Of a stretch of 64,000 nucleotides of DNA, positions 34,076-47,874 are shown piece after piece. The notes beneath the pieces are model-generated. The model was not told the origin of the DNA. It saw only the letters and a list, made by a program, of their open reading frames with translations, and searched no databases. Source of the DNA: Umbilicaria muhlenbergii (taxonomy: Eukaryota > Ascomycota > Lecanoromycetes > Umbilicariales > Umbilicariaceae). The position numbers and the translations under genes were made by a program. The stretch is from the NCBI GenBank assembly GCA_000611775.1, contig KK106983.1, positions 827,875-891,874 of the forward strand, given 5' to 3'. Within the stretch, counting starts at the first letter, position 1. Each line of letters begins with the position of its first letter.

Positions 34076-35008
34076 TCATGTGGAGAAGTTGACCTTGGAG
34101 ACAGCCTGGTAAAAGGCCTTACCCTGAATCTGAGCGAGCTCGAGTTCCTTGTTGGTGGGTTGGCGAGATCCGTCACCGCCCTATCGGTCCCAAACAACCA
34201 AACGTCAGTATTCAGTCATACATTCTCACCCGGTCGACATCGGCCGCATGTGGGAGAGACCACCAACCGCAAAAGTGCCCGCTCCCCACGGACTCCCGCC
34301 CCTGACCTCGCTCAAATCGCCCAAGATCGGAAACGCAGTCTTATACCCCAACGGCACATAAATCATGCCATGATGCGCCATCGTGCTCATGGCCGCAATC
34401 ACGGTGCTTTCCTGCCCGCCGCCCATGGTGCCGGTGCTGACGAAGACGCCGGCGTATTTGCCCCAGTAGGCGCCGCTGGCCCATTGCGCGCCCGTGTGGT
34501 CCCAGAAGGCTTTCCATTGCGCGGGGAAGTTGCCGTAGCGGGTGGGGATGCCGAAGAGGAAGGCGTCGTATTTTTCAAGGGTTTTGGGGTCGATATTGGG
34601 GATCGAGGAGTCTTTGGGGGCGGCGTGCATTTTGGCCAGGACTTCTTCGGGGAGGGTCTCGGGGACTCTGAGAGGGAGAGAGGGGTGGAGGGTTAGCGGG
34701 TGGGTGGGGGCTTGGTTTGTTGGGTGTGTGGTTGATGGTGCGCGGAGGGGAAGAGGTGCTCACTGGAAGAGGTCGGCGGTGCCGCCTGCAGCTTCGATGC
34801 CGGCTTTTTCGGCTTCGGCCAGCTTGTGGATGTGGCCGTACATGGAGTACTGGGAGTTTGGTATAAGCGTTAGTATTGAAGATGAAAAGACGGGGAACAG
34901 TCTTGCGCCGCGATTGAGGGGCCAACTAGACGAGGAGTCGTGTTCCTGGATAGCGGGGTGCCTTGGAGGGGCAACACTCACGAAGATGATTGCAATCTTG
35001 GGCGCCAT
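34076..35008 (-). CDS. Flavodoxin-like NAD(P)H:quinone reductase (WrbA/Pst2/Alt a 7 family)
   Basis: FMN protein that reduces quinones by two electrons and protects against oxidative stress; yeast relatives are Pst2, Rfs1 and Ycp4. Exons 34982..35008, 34764..34849, 34268..34667 and 34076..34180 give 205 aa, the usual length. Family blocks seen are [16 protein letters not shown] across intron 1, [40 protein letters not shown] and [19 protein letters not shown]. The C-terminal helix ends [15 protein letters not shown] at the TGA, just where short homologues end. That stop lies in a TGA CTA G context and is followed by an open tail (separate entry). A TACTAAC branch site marks intron 1. Confidence 0.94.
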
Positions 35009-36189
35009 GATGATTGGGGAGTGATGAGACGGGTGCGTATAGCTTGTGAGGCAAAGAAGACAATTGCTTTGGAAGCGGCAGGTATGTGCTATATGTTGTT
35101 GTGGAGGAATGCGAAAGAATAACAGCACGAGGAGGGTTTTATAGAACCGTTATGGCGGCAACGGCCGCGCTGGGCCAGGCCACCCAAACGGGCTCCATGT
35201 TTAAGGTAACCTCGACGCTAGGGCTCGCGATGACCGGGGAGATGGCGCAGGCTGAGCAAGCGAACCCTTACGCAATGCTGACACGTCTCCACCGAGCATT
35301 CGGTCGATGATTTGTTCAGCAAACCAGCAGCACCCGCCCACGCCTTGTCGTCGAGTCACTCGGTGGCTTGGAGCTCCAACTAAGGCCCGCATTGTCGCAT
35401 CATCTGCTTTCACAGCGTCCAGGTTGTTTGACAAAGCGTTTGTCACAGGCTCCTTCGCCGGAAAAGATGCTGAGAAGATGAGAATAAGGTGTGGCACCCC
35501 ACAATAATCCGGAATCCGGAATCCTGCCGGAATCCTGCACATCTCCCACTCGCTTAACCTCGGATTTGTCTCGTATTATCCAACTTTTACCAAGCCGATT
35601 AATCTTTAATCTTTTCATGCAAGGGCGGCACGACCAGTGGAATTAAGGTTAAGCAAGCCTTGCTGAAAAATCAGACCCTACCTTACCTTATTGCCGGGAC
35701 GTGCTCCGCAGCCGGCTCACGCCGGCCTTCCGCGGTGGAATTGGTGCAGGGCGGCAGGGCGGGGTAAATGCACGTTGACTTCGAGGTAAGACATCGCTGA
35801 TCATATACGTAGCAAGGTGATCAGGTCGTTATATACCCTACGTTGCTGCTGGCCGCTGAAGCTTCGAATCGTGTTAACAAAGCCAACAACATCGTCACCA
35901 ATCGAAAGACTAACAACAAGTCGCTTACCAGTATCCGCCTCAGATCTTGGCAGGGCCAACGGGCGTCTTCTATAGTAACCAACACCATCGATCACTGCTC
36001 AATCCCTTAATAATTCTCTCCTCGATGCTCGTTTGTTAGAATACCGATGACCACTGCCCTGAGTGGAGGCCTTCCTTGGTGCTCGCTTCGACCCGACATC
36101 GCAGGCGTGTAGATTGCCCACACTGGTCGCGCAAGGTCCAGGAGGCCCAGCCAAGGCATGGGAATGACCACTGACCGGATCGCATGCCT
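35009..36189. other. Intergenic region between the flavodoxin-like gene and the helicase gene
   Basis: About 1.2 kb. It includes a small cluster of CCGGAATCC direct repeats at about 35510-35540 and AT-rich sequence around 35580-35690. Open frames here have no recognisable domain. The 5' part presumably holds the flavodoxin-gene promoter. Confidence 0.4.
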
Positions 36190-39436
<3,247 letters not shown>

Positions 39437-40032
39437 ATGGTCACCACTCTGACGAGATATGTGCAATCAAACAAATGCGCCTGATCTTATACAGGCAAAC
39501 CGAGTAAATCTCTTCCCGTCGTTTTATCATTGTCGTTGTCTGTTTTCCAGACTTGCATTACTGTAAGAGCAGACGTCTTAATGTTTCGAGATAAAGTTGG
39601 CACTAGGCTAGGAAGGGCAAGGTCTGACATGGTCGATCGTTTAACCCGAGCAGAGCCAAGGTACTCGAAAACGGCCCTGACGTCCGCGGTGCTTCCTCCC
39701 TGCCCTCCAGCTGCGAGTGTGCACAGTCGGACTCGGCTCAGACCCCCTTGGGTGCAAGCACAGTAAGATCACCCATCTGTCCAAGGCGGAAGCTTGTCCT
39801 CTCTGGCTTGGTGGAGCTTGCACCACTTCCTGTGGGTCTTTGCGAAGGATGTGGGGGGATACCGGGTAGTCGTGCTCTCTTTCCCCCAGGAGCCGGCCGC
39901 CTCCTGGGAAGAGCCGGGAGAGCACACAAGAACAAGGTACGGAAATACCTTACCTAACCTCAAGCGTGTGAAGTTATCGGTCTCTCGTCATCAAGGTCTG
40001 GTGTCCACGATGTGCCCATCTTCACGTATTCC
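39437..40032. other. Intergenic region upstream of the helicase gene
   Basis: About 600 bp between the helicase start and a small convergent-side gene. Overlapping short frames at 39640-39960 on both strands look non-coding. Confidence 0.35.
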
Positions 40033-40605
40033 CTAGGCTTGATGCATTAATAAATTGGAGTCGTCGTCGAAATAGAAGCCGAACATGGACTCGCTCCAAG
40101 AGGACGGAGAAGCGTAGATGTACGGAATAGGCACGTTACCTTGGCCGAAAAGCATTATTCGGATGCCCGTTCTTATTGGCGTCCCGCCACAGGCTTCGGC
40201 AGGTAGCATGCTGAAAGGCACTGGCGCAGAATCCCAGTCGGCCCTGCGTAGCACCGTAGACGGGATAGATATCTTACCCAAACTGAAGTTCGCCCACCTT
40301 TGCATCTTGTCATTCTTCGCCCTCACCCTCACCCTCGCCCTCATCTCATGCTCCCCACTCTCGGACGTCTCCACGGTCATTGGCCGCTACTTTGCTCGAC
40401 GCTCTCGCCCTTGTACAATTTATTCACTCTTACTCGTCCTCTTGGAGAGCCGGGTTCTTCGACGCATACAGCTTCTGATTCTGTGCATCTTCCACTTCCC
40501 ACGCCTCGCCTTACTGACTGCAGCGGCTTGGGGCCGGGTTAGGTCCATCTTGCTTCCACAACACGAGGCTGTCCTTCCAATGCGGCATACCTTACACTCC
40601 CGCAT
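40033..40605 (-). CDS. Small hypothetical protein, three-exon model
   Basis: I do not recognise this protein. The solid part is the 3' exon, 40033..40357, whose frame reads KMQRWANFSLGKISIPSTVL through to FYFDDDSNLLMHQA. A second block of coding-like sequence (40434..40509) reads WEVEDAQNQKLYASKNPALQ. Joining a 10-nt first exon (40596..40605), 40434..40509 and 40033..40357 keeps frame and gives 136 aa with GT-AG introns. The first intron has a CCTAAC branch-like site but a weak AAG acceptor, so the first exon is uncertain. No signal peptide or membrane segment is visible. It is divergent from snt2, with 170 bp between starts. Confidence 0.5.
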
Positions 40606-40775
40606 CAAATCCCGCCCGTCTCTTTATTCGTGACCTGGTATATTAAGCATATGTAGCCGAAACCCAAGTTTGTCGCTCCGCCTCAGTACATAGCAGCATT
40701 AGCTCTGTGGGGGCTACTTCTACAAAGACGACGGCACTATATTTGTAGGGGTCCTTCGTCGGCGCCGCTGGCATC

Positions 40776-43700
40776 ATGGCGGACGAGAGTGATAACGACA
40801 ACGACACAACCTCACCGGGTCATATCACTCCGCAGCCGCCAGACCAGTCCGCGGCTATTACACCTCCTTCCACCACAAACGATGCACCATCAGACTCTGT
40901 GCCACCACGTGCTTCCTCCGGCACACCACATCCACCCGTCGCTCTAACCGCGGCGACAGAGGCATCCACAAAAGCGACACCTCTCGATTCGCAACCAATG
41001 ACCGCTACTTCATCTACTTCGTCCGCGCCCTCAATAAAGGTCACGTCGGCCAGCGAAGCAAACGGACCGTCTCCATATGGCACGAGATCGCGGAATAGGA
41101 CGGGGACTGCGCGAATAAACTATGCGGAGGACCGAGACATGGACGTGGATGTGGATTGGGGCTCCAGCTCCAAGAAGGCCCAATCTTCCTCAAGCTCCGC
41201 AGCTCCTGGCTCTGCACAAGCGGGTGAGAGTGAGAAGTTCTTGGGTGTCAGCACACGCCGATCCTCTACCAGCACCAATGGATCGGTGGCACCAAAGTCT
41301 ACGGTACAGGCCGTACCGATGCCTAAAGACTACATACCTGGAATGTCAACCTTCTCGGTCAACGCCGACACCAGCGCGGTCTCTCATGCACCATCCAAAA
41401 AGCGCAAAGCGCCAGGAGGAGTGCCAAATGCCACAAGTGCATCTACTGCTCAGGCCCACCCCACGACCTCGAGGAGGACGAGCGCCGCCATACCGGCTGC
41501 CGGCGGTTCTCGGGAGACTAATATGCTGAGTTTCGAATCGAGTCAAGGGTTTTTAAAGAATGGCAAACTGCGGGCGGACGATGGCACATTGCTTGGGCTC
41601 AATGGTATGCATATCCTTGGAAACAATCTGGCTTTGGCAATTTTTCAAAAGCACAAAGCGCATATGAAACTCCCTACTTTCTGGAGGTTCTTCTTTCTAA
41701 TGTGATGGTAGAGCACGTATATCTTATATGCGAACCACCGGGAGAGCCTTACTACGTAGCTCGCATAATGGAATTCTTACATGCGAAAAATGATCACAGC
41801 TTACCTATAGACTCCTTGCGCGTCAATTGGTACTATCGCCCACGAGATATACAGCGGAAGGTCAACGACACCCGTGTGGTATTTGCATCCATGCATTCTG
41901 ATACTTGTCCTCTCACCTCACTGCGGGGGAAATGCAGGATTCTCCACAGGAGCGATATAAACGATCTGGACGAATACAGAAAAACCAAAGACAGTTTCTG
42001 GTACGAGAAGATGTATGACCGCTATATCCATCGTTACTATGAAGTCATACCTACGGCTCAAGTCATCAACGTGCCCGAGAGGGTCAAGAAGGTCTTGGAC
42101 GAACGATGGAAATTTGTGATTGTAGAGATCGGACGCGGCAAGGAGTTGACCAGTGCAGTCAAAAGCTGTAAACGATGCTCAGGGTACTGTGCGAGGTGAG
42201 CAGTCCTATCGTCCCTCTTTCGGTTTTTTAGACTAACTCCTTGTGCCAGTAACGATTCGGTTGATTGTGCGATGTGCAAAAACACTTATCACATGAACTG
42301 CGTCCGACCGCCGCTACTGAAGAAACCCGCGCGTGGTTTTGCCTGGTCCTGCGGTCCATGTAGCCGAAAACAAGAACGCAAGCTTGAAGCTCGCAACACT
42401 CCCATTGTGGGTGAGAGAGCAGTAGATGCCGAGGAAGAGGAGTTATTGGAAGAGGAAGAAGATGACAACGCTGGAGTGTCAGACCTGACAAGTGGGAGTA
42501 GCCCAAGGGAAGCAGACTCTCAAGATCTAGGGACGCGGCCTGCCACAGCCGAGCAGATAGCGCAAGCAAAGCTCTGGCCTTACAGGTATCTAGGCATACA
42601 TTGCCGGGTGGAAGATGCTCTTGATTATGACGACCGAATATACCCACGTGCCAGTTCTCGCCTGGGTCCCCGACATCAAGCAAACGTCACCATCTGGCAT
42701 GGCCGGCCTGTGGAGTTAGTCAAACCGGCCGATATCAAGAAGAAGTACATCAAGGGTAGCAGCCACAAGAAGGATGCTAAGCTCTCCAAAGAAACGATTG
42801 CAGCGCTGGAAGCTGATAAGATCGCAAGGGAGAAGCGGCCAAAGTGGGTTATGGATGAGCCTCTAGGATACGTCCACCGCGGCGAAGATCATCCCAATTG
42901 CGATCCGGCAAATACTGCGAGGCTGCAATTCTGCCTACCTGAGGTCGGCGAAATATCCTCGCGCGGTATGGACGACGAGCAAACTTCGGGTGATCTCAAC
43001 ATCAAGCTCGAGCAACGCGAGAAGTTCATTGATGACTACATGGCTAGAGCCAGGCCGATTGCTAGATCATTTGGGCTGGAAGGATGGTCTACAAATTTCC
43101 TCGACAAGGCGCTCGAGCTACTCTGCAATAACAACTATGCCGTGGAGCCAGCACTTGAGCAGCTCCGGAATGTTGATAAGAGGAAGGATCTGAAGGAACC
43201 GGAGTTGACCAAGGAAGAGCTCAGGAAGTTTGAAGAAGGTGTTGCAAAGTACGGTTCCGAGCTGCGGGATGTCTCGAGACATGTGGGCAAGTCCCAGAAG
43301 CACGCGAACATCGTGCGTTTCTACTACATGTGGAAAAAGACGGACAGGGGGAAGCAAATATGGGGTCATTACGAAGGTCGGAAAGGCAAGAAGCAAGCGA
43401 AGCAAACAGACTCAAAACTAGTGGACGACGTCGCCGATGATATTGATGACTCTGCCTTCGACAATGACAAAGCCGCTCTGCGGAAGCGTGGCTTTGAGTG
43501 TAAATTCTGCGCCACGAGAAAATCTCCCCAGTGGCGTCGAGCGCCTGGGACTGTGCCAGGAACTACCGTCCCAGCGGAGCCCACTCCAAAGAGCAGCAAA
43601 GACAAAGGCGTACACCTTCTCGTGGCGTTGTGTCAACGCTGCGCCGGCCTTTGGCGCAAGTATGGCATACAGTGGGAGAATATCGACGAAGTAGCTAAGA

Positions 43701-46237
43701 AAGTCGCACAAGGAGGCGGCAGGGCCTGGAAACGCCGTGTGGACGAGGAGCTCCTGATCGAGCTGGTCAGTGCCAATGAGGCGAACCAAATTGGGATGAG
43801 CACCGCAGCGGCAGCGGCAGCCGCCTCTGTAGGTCTCGATGTACCTCCGGCGTTGACTATCCAGCCTGGACAAGAGAATGCCAAAAAGAAACAGAAGATG
43901 AATCTTGAGCAGCAGCAGGTACCGAATGGCTTGCCCATTGATCCTCCTAAGAAGAAAGTGATCGAGAAGCCGCCCGAACCACCTTTAATACCGGATCAGC
44001 CGAGGATCAAGGCCCTTCCCTGCGCGGTGTGCTATGAAACGGAGCCAGCGGGCGACCAGCTCGTTTGCTGTCGAGCTTGCAGGCTTACTGTTCATAGAAA
44101 CTGCTATGGCATTGCCGAGGGTCGACCAGCCAACAAGTGGCTTTGTGACATGTGCTTCAACGATAACACTGGTTCCTTGTCTACCTCCTACGAGTGTGTG
44201 CTGTGCCCAGTGCGCTGGAATGAGCACGAACTCATGGAGCCTCCCAGAATATCTCACAAGAAGAAGACCGACAGGGAACGTGAGAAAGAACGCTTGGAGC
44301 GTGAGATGGTCCTGGATGCTACTGAAGTGTATCGCCGTAAGCAGGAAGATACGGGTAGGCCTGTGGGTCCTCGCGAACCATTGAAGCGTACAGCTGGCAA
44401 CAACTGGGTACATGTCGTCTGTGCTATCTGGACAGCTGAGATGATTTTCGGGGATGCGAGGGCGCTGTCGCCGTCTGAAGGCATCGGGTCCATCCCCATA
44501 TGGAGATATCAGCAGGTCTGCAAGCTTTGCAAAACCACCACGGGAGCCTGCGTGACATGCCATCAATGTCCTGCTACGTTCCACGTGGCATGCGCCCAGC
44601 AACATGGGTATATTCTGGGCTTCGACGTTCGTCCGGTGAAAGGCTCCCGGCGCGATGTTAGCAATACAATTGAACTAGGCAATGAGGCTGGAAACGCGAA
44701 GGCGGTCATTTATTGCAAGGAGCATACGCCCAAGGATATTGTCCATCCGATGAATGAACCTGTTGCAAATGAACGCTACAACGCATTGCAGTTGTATGTC
44801 CGCACGTACAAGCAGGCTGATACTTCCATGAGCGGGACGGTGCGAAAAGCTACCCTCATCAACTCCTCTACGAGAGCAATTACGCAACCAGCTTCGTCAA
44901 CATCTGCGTCCGGAGCACTGGTCTCGAACGGATTGAGTGGGGCGAATTCAGCATCAGGAGCTTCTACTCGGAGTTCAAGGGTGTCACCTGCGGCAGTGAC
45001 TGTGAAGTCCGAGGAGGTAGATGAAGATGGAGATCGTGTGGTCCATTTGAGCGCTGTGACGAGCGCAGAACCAAGCGATAAGGAGTGCACTAGCTGTGGG
45101 ACGACCACGAGTCCCAAGTGGCATAAGACAAGGGCCAAGCCGGCAAGGAGAGCCATTTCTCACGGCCCAGATAAACCTATGGCCTCCCCCTCAATTCCCT
45201 CCCAGCCACACTTGGTACAGCCAAATGGCTACGTCAACGGAGATGTCCCGTACGAGCGTGAAAGATCTTCCGACCAAGCTCTCGGCTCCCAATCGGAATC
45301 AGTGGTGGAGGGTTACGCTCAAGGCAATGGTTGTTCACTGGGCCACGAGACGTCTGTGAGGAATGCCGCGCACGCCAACGTGGCGATCACAACTTCGAAC
45401 GGCGGACCGCCTGTATCGACAGTGGATACTCCCATGGTATATCAGTGCCACAAGTGCCACTTGAAGCAGCTCCAGGACCCACCCTCACACCAAACAACTC
45501 GATCGCCATCACAAGGGCTTCGAGCAGAGCCCGATGTTGTCCATGTATCAGACTCACCAAGCTCATCGCATGCGTGGCCTCCAGCGCCTGCGGCGTCTGT
45601 GGCACCCGCTGTGCCTGCCCAGAGTCCGTATAGCGGGTGGTCGAGCCAGCCCCCGCCATCGCAGCACACGGGTCCGATGCGCATGCCCAACGGTCTTTCG
45701 CACTCTCCGCCGCCAAGTATCATCGCACCACCCGTACAACACCACTATGCTGCCGCACCACCGCCGCCGCAATACCACGTAAACGGTTATGGCCACCCTC
45801 CACAAGCTCATGCCTTTCAACAGCACCAACAAGTCAGTAGTGCACCTACGACATATCAGCTGCAGCGCAACACCCCAGGCCTCCACGGTCCCGCGAGCTA
45901 TCCTAGCCCGCGCCAACAACAGTACGGGAATGCGCAACATGCACCGTATGTCCCGCAGCCCACGAATGTGAGCCATTCGCCGCAGACGCACCATCAAGCA
46001 TCGTACGTGCAACATGGCCCAGCCCGGGCGGGCGACAATCCGTTCTCAAGCTCTTTTCACGCGCAATCGTCGCCCAGACCACCATATGCTGGGGTGCATG
46101 GCAGCCCCCAAGGACTGCGTGAGAGGCCAGAGACGCCGACGGAAGGCATCGGCCGCCCCGCGGGATGGTCCGGTAACGAAGGCCAAATGGCCAACGGAGC
46201 AAGTGCTAGTCCGTCGCTGCGAAATTTGTTGTCGTAA
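40776..46237 (+). CDS. snt2: Snt2-like chromatin reader: BAH, PHD fingers, SANT and GATA-type zinc fingers
   Basis: In yeast Snt2 joins Ecm5 and the Rpd3 deacetylase in a stress-responsive complex; in fission yeast it associates with Lid2. Exons 40776..41604, 41712..42195 and 42250..46237 give 1766 aa. After a low-complexity Ser/Thr N-terminus come a BAH domain (about 277-430, EHVYLICEPPGEPYYVARIMEF), a first PHD finger split by intron 2 (CKRCSGYC ... CAMCKNTYHMNC), and a SANT domain (about 760-820). Next are a GATA-like finger (CKFCATRKSPQWRR ... LCQRCAGLW), a second PHD (CAVCYETEPAGDQLVCC), and an extended PHD (about 1090-1270). A further half-finger CTSCGTTTSPKWHK near 1383 pairs with YQCHKCHLK near 1503. 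The C-terminal 250 residues are Gln/Pro/His-rich. Confidence 0.93.
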
Positions 46238-47874
46238 CTACTGGTGGGTACCAAAAGGTCGAGGTTGCTCGCAAGAATGGACGGCGGAAGGCTGGTGGGA
46301 ACGAGGCGGCGCAATGGTGGGCAGGGAACGGTATCTGGAAGGATGCCAAGGCCGGTGGATGGAGAAGGGAGCATCGGTGTACTTCTACAATAATACGTTT
46401 CTTGTATGATATCGTGACGACATGTACAGCGTCTTCTCGTTTCAAACGTTTCACCTTGCAGTCTCCACCCCGGTCGCGCCACGTTTGACGGGGACCAAGT
46501 ACGGCTCGGGGATATTGTGCATAGGAGAAGAAGAAAGCACGGGCGACGAGCGCCTGGGCAATGGCAGCCGTGTAGCACGGACCACAAATAATGATCTTGC
46601 GGCCCTCAGAGGAATCCGCCCATGCGCCCCTCTCTCTTATGCAGTAATAGTATGCGAAGATGCATAAAGACGGCCGGGAAAGTGGAGCGCAGGCACACGT
46701 TGTCCATGATCTCTGCTGTTCGATGTTGACGTTTAACCGCTGTATTCTTCATACACCGATACATGATCTCCTGTACGAGTATTCATCAGGACACTTGGCG
46801 TCCCCCACCTTCGGCAGCGTGGCAAGCGAGGTTCTTTCAGGTGTCAGGGGCTTTGCCGCTCTAGACGAGCACGTCTTGACCAGGGCCAGATGGCACGATG
46901 CGTGGATGCCTCTTAGCCCACTCTCATATTGGTAGGTATACTTCCTGATCCGACCATCTCTTGCCCTACGAGTGCAATTTGCGTGTGTGGCGTTGCTGCC
47001 ATCTGCGGCCCCGGCACCGCTGGACGATTCACGCCGGCGAGACCATACTTTACACTCTAACCGCATCCGGCCTGGCCTGCAGTCACGCCATCGCATTCTG
47101 AATGGTCTCATTCGCAATCAATCTCACCGCGCGACACTCCTTTGCCCCGTGGATCATCATCATGGCAAAGCCGCGTTCAGAAGAATCCACAATGGGGAAG
47201 CTGAAAACCTTGATCGATTGATAATATGGCCCGGTAAATGCCCGACAGAATGGCGTGGCTAAGGCATCTCGGCTGCGCAGCCAGCGATGCAAATGTCCAA
47301 CAGACGCTGGTGGTGTCCACCCCCCATCCCCCATCCCCCATCCCACACCTCTCCCTCTCCATCTATTGATCTAGACGCTGCATCAGCTGCGCACCTGCGT
47401 CTATCCATCCAGATCTCCTAGGAATCGTCTGCTCTTGACCAATCAGACCTCTTTCTTTGACCACCATGCGGGCCAAGCAGGGCTGTCACTAAGGCAGAGC
47501 TGCCGAATCCAATTGTAACCCCAAGCCACCCCCAGTCTCCTGATCCATCAGCAGATACTTTAGGCCAGTCGAGCATATCAAAACCTTGGCTACCATTGCC
47601 CCATACTGAGCATACTAAGCTCCAACTTTCCTGGTGTCAGCAGCCTTGAGGAATAGATCTCTTATATATTGCTGAATCCCACACGCATGAGGTAGATATA
47701 GTTCCCGGGTCGAGCCTAGTACCTTGTGTGTTACCTCGCGTCAACCTCTCAATCTGTTGCGGGATTCCCATCTACCGGCACTTCCGCGACTGCTTCGTCT
47801 CGGATCCTGTTGGGCCCACGTCACGCTTTGGACCTCGCCGCTCTTGGTCATATCTCTGCTGTTCGTGTCTGAAA
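46238..47874. other. Long intergenic region between snt2 and the sulfate permease gene
   Basis: About 1.6 kb. It contains a C-rich repeat with G-quadruplex potential at 47320-47344 (separate entry). Several open frames of up to 120 codons show no conserved features and overlap one another. The 3' part presumably holds the permease promoter and leader. Confidence 0.4.
47320..47344 (-). repeat. CCCCCAT repeat, G-quadruplex-forming on the minus strand
   Basis: Three CCCCCAT-type units plus a final CCC run give four guanine runs of at least three with two-base (AT) loops when read on the minus strand. This fits the standard G-quadruplex pattern. It lies about 530 bp upstream of the permease start. 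Confidence 0.7.

Noticed and set aside
40118-40633. 171-codon plus-strand frame with a hydrophobic stretch
   Set aside because: Overlaps the minus-strand blocks, which read more like protein; Leu/Arg/Ser-rich composition suggests a shadow frame.
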